34,555 bases of DNA, from positions 1 through 34,555 of the forward strand of contig JAMOTK010000038.1 of the NCBI GenBank assembly GCA_027062365.1, read 5' to 3'. Position 1 is the stretch's first letter. Each line of letters starts with the position of its first letter. Positions 34,354 through 34,555 of this stretch are shown piece by piece. The DNA is from Sulfurovum sp. GTDB taxonomy: Bacteria > Campylobacterota > Campylobacteria > Campylobacterales > Sulfurovaceae. Under the pieces are notes generated by a model, which was not told the DNA's origin, searched no databases, and was given only the letters and a program-made list of their open reading frames with translations. A program made the position numbers and the translations under genes.

Positions 34354-34435
34354 AATAGGAGAATTTGTTCAAGAACATAGGGAAAAAATAGTTGAACTTT
34401 GTTCTAATGATTTAGAGGAATTTAATAATTTGTAA
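34340..34435 (+). pseudogene. 31-codon ORF overlapping the mcrC end, probable gene remnant
   Basis: An ATG inside the last codons of mcrC opens a 31-codon frame (MIEIKIGEFVQEHREKIVEL, then CSNDLEEFNNL). It looks like the start of a longer protein translated by coupling to mcrC, stopped abruptly at 34433. Ten bases further on a minus-strand gene ends, so an insertion may have cut it. I do not recognise the full-length family. Confidence 0.45.
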
Positions 34436-34445
34436 CCATTCAGCA

Positions 34446-34555
34446 TCAAACAAAAACAGGTAGATAAACTTCATTTTTCAATACATTACCCAACTCCTCA
34501 AGCACCGAACGATTGTTCTTTTTCATGGTAGAGATGAATCCTCTAATTCTGTTAA
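34446..34555 (-). CDS. 3' end of an unrecognised gene, cut by the window edge
   Basis: On the minus strand the frame is open from the window end to a TGA at 34446-34448, giving about 35 residues that include NRIRGFISTMKKNN, RSVLEELGNVL and YLPVFV. Lys/Asn-rich composition and its place beside a truncated ORF suggest a transposase tail, but the fragment is too short to be sure. Confidence 0.4.
   Translation of the reverse strand, partial: NRIRGFISTMKKNNRSVLEELGNVLKNEVYLPVFV

Noticed and set aside
1-34555. CRISPR arrays and tRNA genes
   Set aside because: No regularly spaced direct repeats and no cloverleaf with a T-loop GTTCRA and acceptor pairing were found on reading both strands.

Overview
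The window looks like a chromosomal segment of a Campylobacterota (epsilonproteobacterial) genome, probably a Sulfurovum/Sulfurimonas-like free-living, respiring species. The grounds are: AT-rich DNA with TATAAT-type -10 boxes and no consistent -35 boxes; a Rieske/cytochrome b/diheme cytochrome c operon of the kind found in this group; a QueE with a long insertion between its second and third cluster cysteines; and an argF-hemN pair. This assignment is inference from gene content; no database search was possible.

Layout. (1) 1-2300: the 3' end of an rRNA operon (5S rRNA), riboflavin synthase on the minus strand, a complete 225-bp MITE-like palindromic element with 16-bp terminal inverted repeats and a 7-bp target duplication, a secreted PEGA/DUF1566 protein, and a pair of inverted REP hairpins. 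(2) 2344-5052: mnmG directly abutted by a GT-B/PseG-like protein. (3) 5217-7957: petABC, the quinol:cytochrome c oxidoreductase, ending in a strong terminator. (4) 8133-14816: cofactor and queuosine genes (moaA, queE, queD, moeA), interrupted at 9168-12181 by a two-gene module of a DUF262 protein and an SMC/RecF-like ATPase. The module is AT-richer than its neighbours and abuts queE without a gap. (5) 14904-19908: a small membrane protein, rsmE, trxA, trxB, dapB, purF and a 38-residue secreted peptide. (6) 19996-24850, all minus strand: argF, hemN, two tandem toxin-antitoxin modules (PIN and YafQ types) and a GlpC/GlcF-like Fe-S protein. (7) 24983-28152: a lipoprotein lipase, a trypsin-like/PDZ protease and a third toxin-antitoxin module (PIN type). 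(8) 28166-33119: a glutaminyl-tRNA synthetase fused to a GatB/YqeY tail, a BCP-type peroxiredoxin, and rpsB-tsf behind a structured leader. (9) 33223-34555: an orphan mcrC, a 31-codon gene remnant overlapping its end, and the 3' end of an unrecognised minus-strand gene.

Housekeeping genes form the backbone and accessory genes sit in the gaps: the DUF262/ATPase pair, three toxin-antitoxin modules and mcrC. The best candidate for a poorly described system is the DUF262 + ATPase pair at 9168-12181. Its DUF262 half keeps the nucleotide-binding-type motifs but appears to have lost the HNH histidines of its DUF1524-like tail. A second unusual signal is a near-identical GTAG-headed hairpin placed immediately upstream of two accessory loci, the PIN toxin-antitoxin module at 27419 and mcrC at 33223.
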